From CAYFNF01 sp964344485 (GTDB taxonomy: Bacteria; Patescibacteriota; Patescibacteriia; UBA9570; XYC2-FULL-38-9), in assembly GCA_964344485.1 (NCBI GenBank), contig CAYFNF010000018.1, positions 1 through 6,167 on the forward strand: a DNA stretch of 6,167 nucleotides, read 5' to 3'. The notes under the pieces are model-generated. The model searched no databases, was not told where the DNA came from, and worked only from the letters and a program-made list of their open reading frames with translations. Position 1 is the first letter of the stretch. Each line of letters opens with the position of its first letter. Both the position numbers and the translations under genes were made by a program. This document shows, piece after piece, positions 5,927-6,167 of the stretch.

Positions 5927-6000
5927 GCGGGTATAGTTCAACGGTAGAACGTCAGCCTTCCAAGCTGAACATGGGGGTTCGATTCCCCCTACCCGCTCCA
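5927..6000 (+). tRNA. tRNA-Gly (anticodon TCC), CCA encoded
   Basis: This is a complete 74-nt cloverleaf. The acceptor is GCGGGTA / TACCCGC, the D stem GTTC / GAAC, the anticodon stem TCAGC / GCTGA around CTTCCAA (anticodon TCC, 5959-5961), and the T stem GGGGG / CCCCC around TTCGATT. The discriminator T and CCA end at 6000. It lies 37 nt after tRNA-Tyr and 96 nt before tRNA-Thr; that last spacer holds no gene or clear promoter. Confidence 0.98.
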
Positions 6001-6096
6001 GCTTTTTAAAGGGGGCGCTCCCGGTAGGAAGCGACAGGCACTGGCCGGGAATATGACGTGAATTTGGAGTTTGTCCGTTGTTTGACGGCGTTTTGC

Positions 6097-6167
<71 letters not shown>

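Overview
The window looks like a stretch of a proteobacterial chromosome from a draft assembly; a run of N at 4812-4945 marks a scaffold gap. Base composition is moderate, with no phage, plasmid, insertion-sequence or CRISPR signature. The YbjN-domain protein is most like the alphaproteobacterial form I remember (the WLGHFEIWSEE and WGGK motifs). The Tyr-Gly-Thr tRNA order is the one that precedes a tuf gene in many proteobacteria. The class assignment (Alphaproteobacteria or an early-branching relative) is an inference of low certainty.

Left part (1-1116, plus strand): a nitroreductase-family flavoprotein gene is followed 26 nt later by a small membrane-protein gene of the DUF2809 family. 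They may be co-transcribed. The second gene converges with tex, and only one base separates the two stop codons.

Middle (1118-4334, minus strand): reading leftwards, this holds a tRNA-Val(GAC) with a promoter and a terminator, a roughly 300-nt stretch without an intact gene, the decayed 3' end of a yjbQ-type gene, gloA (glyoxalase I) and tex (RNA-binding transcription accessory protein). The yjbQ remnant, gloA and tex lie in one direction with short gaps and may share a promoter near 3968-3997. GloA lacks the usual fourth metal ligand: Lys instead of Glu at residue 122.

Right part (4395-6167): a YbjN-family gene interrupted by the gap (minus strand) is divergent from an XRE-cupin regulator (plus strand). 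The tRNA cluster Tyr(GTA)-Gly(TCC)-Thr(GGT) runs off the right edge, and tuf is the expected next gene.

Most genes here are housekeeping or common accessory functions and do not form one pathway. I found no evidence for a new multi-gene system. The points most worth a second look are the yjbQ remnant, the altered metal site of GloA, and a phased triple repeat beside the tRNA-Val terminator.
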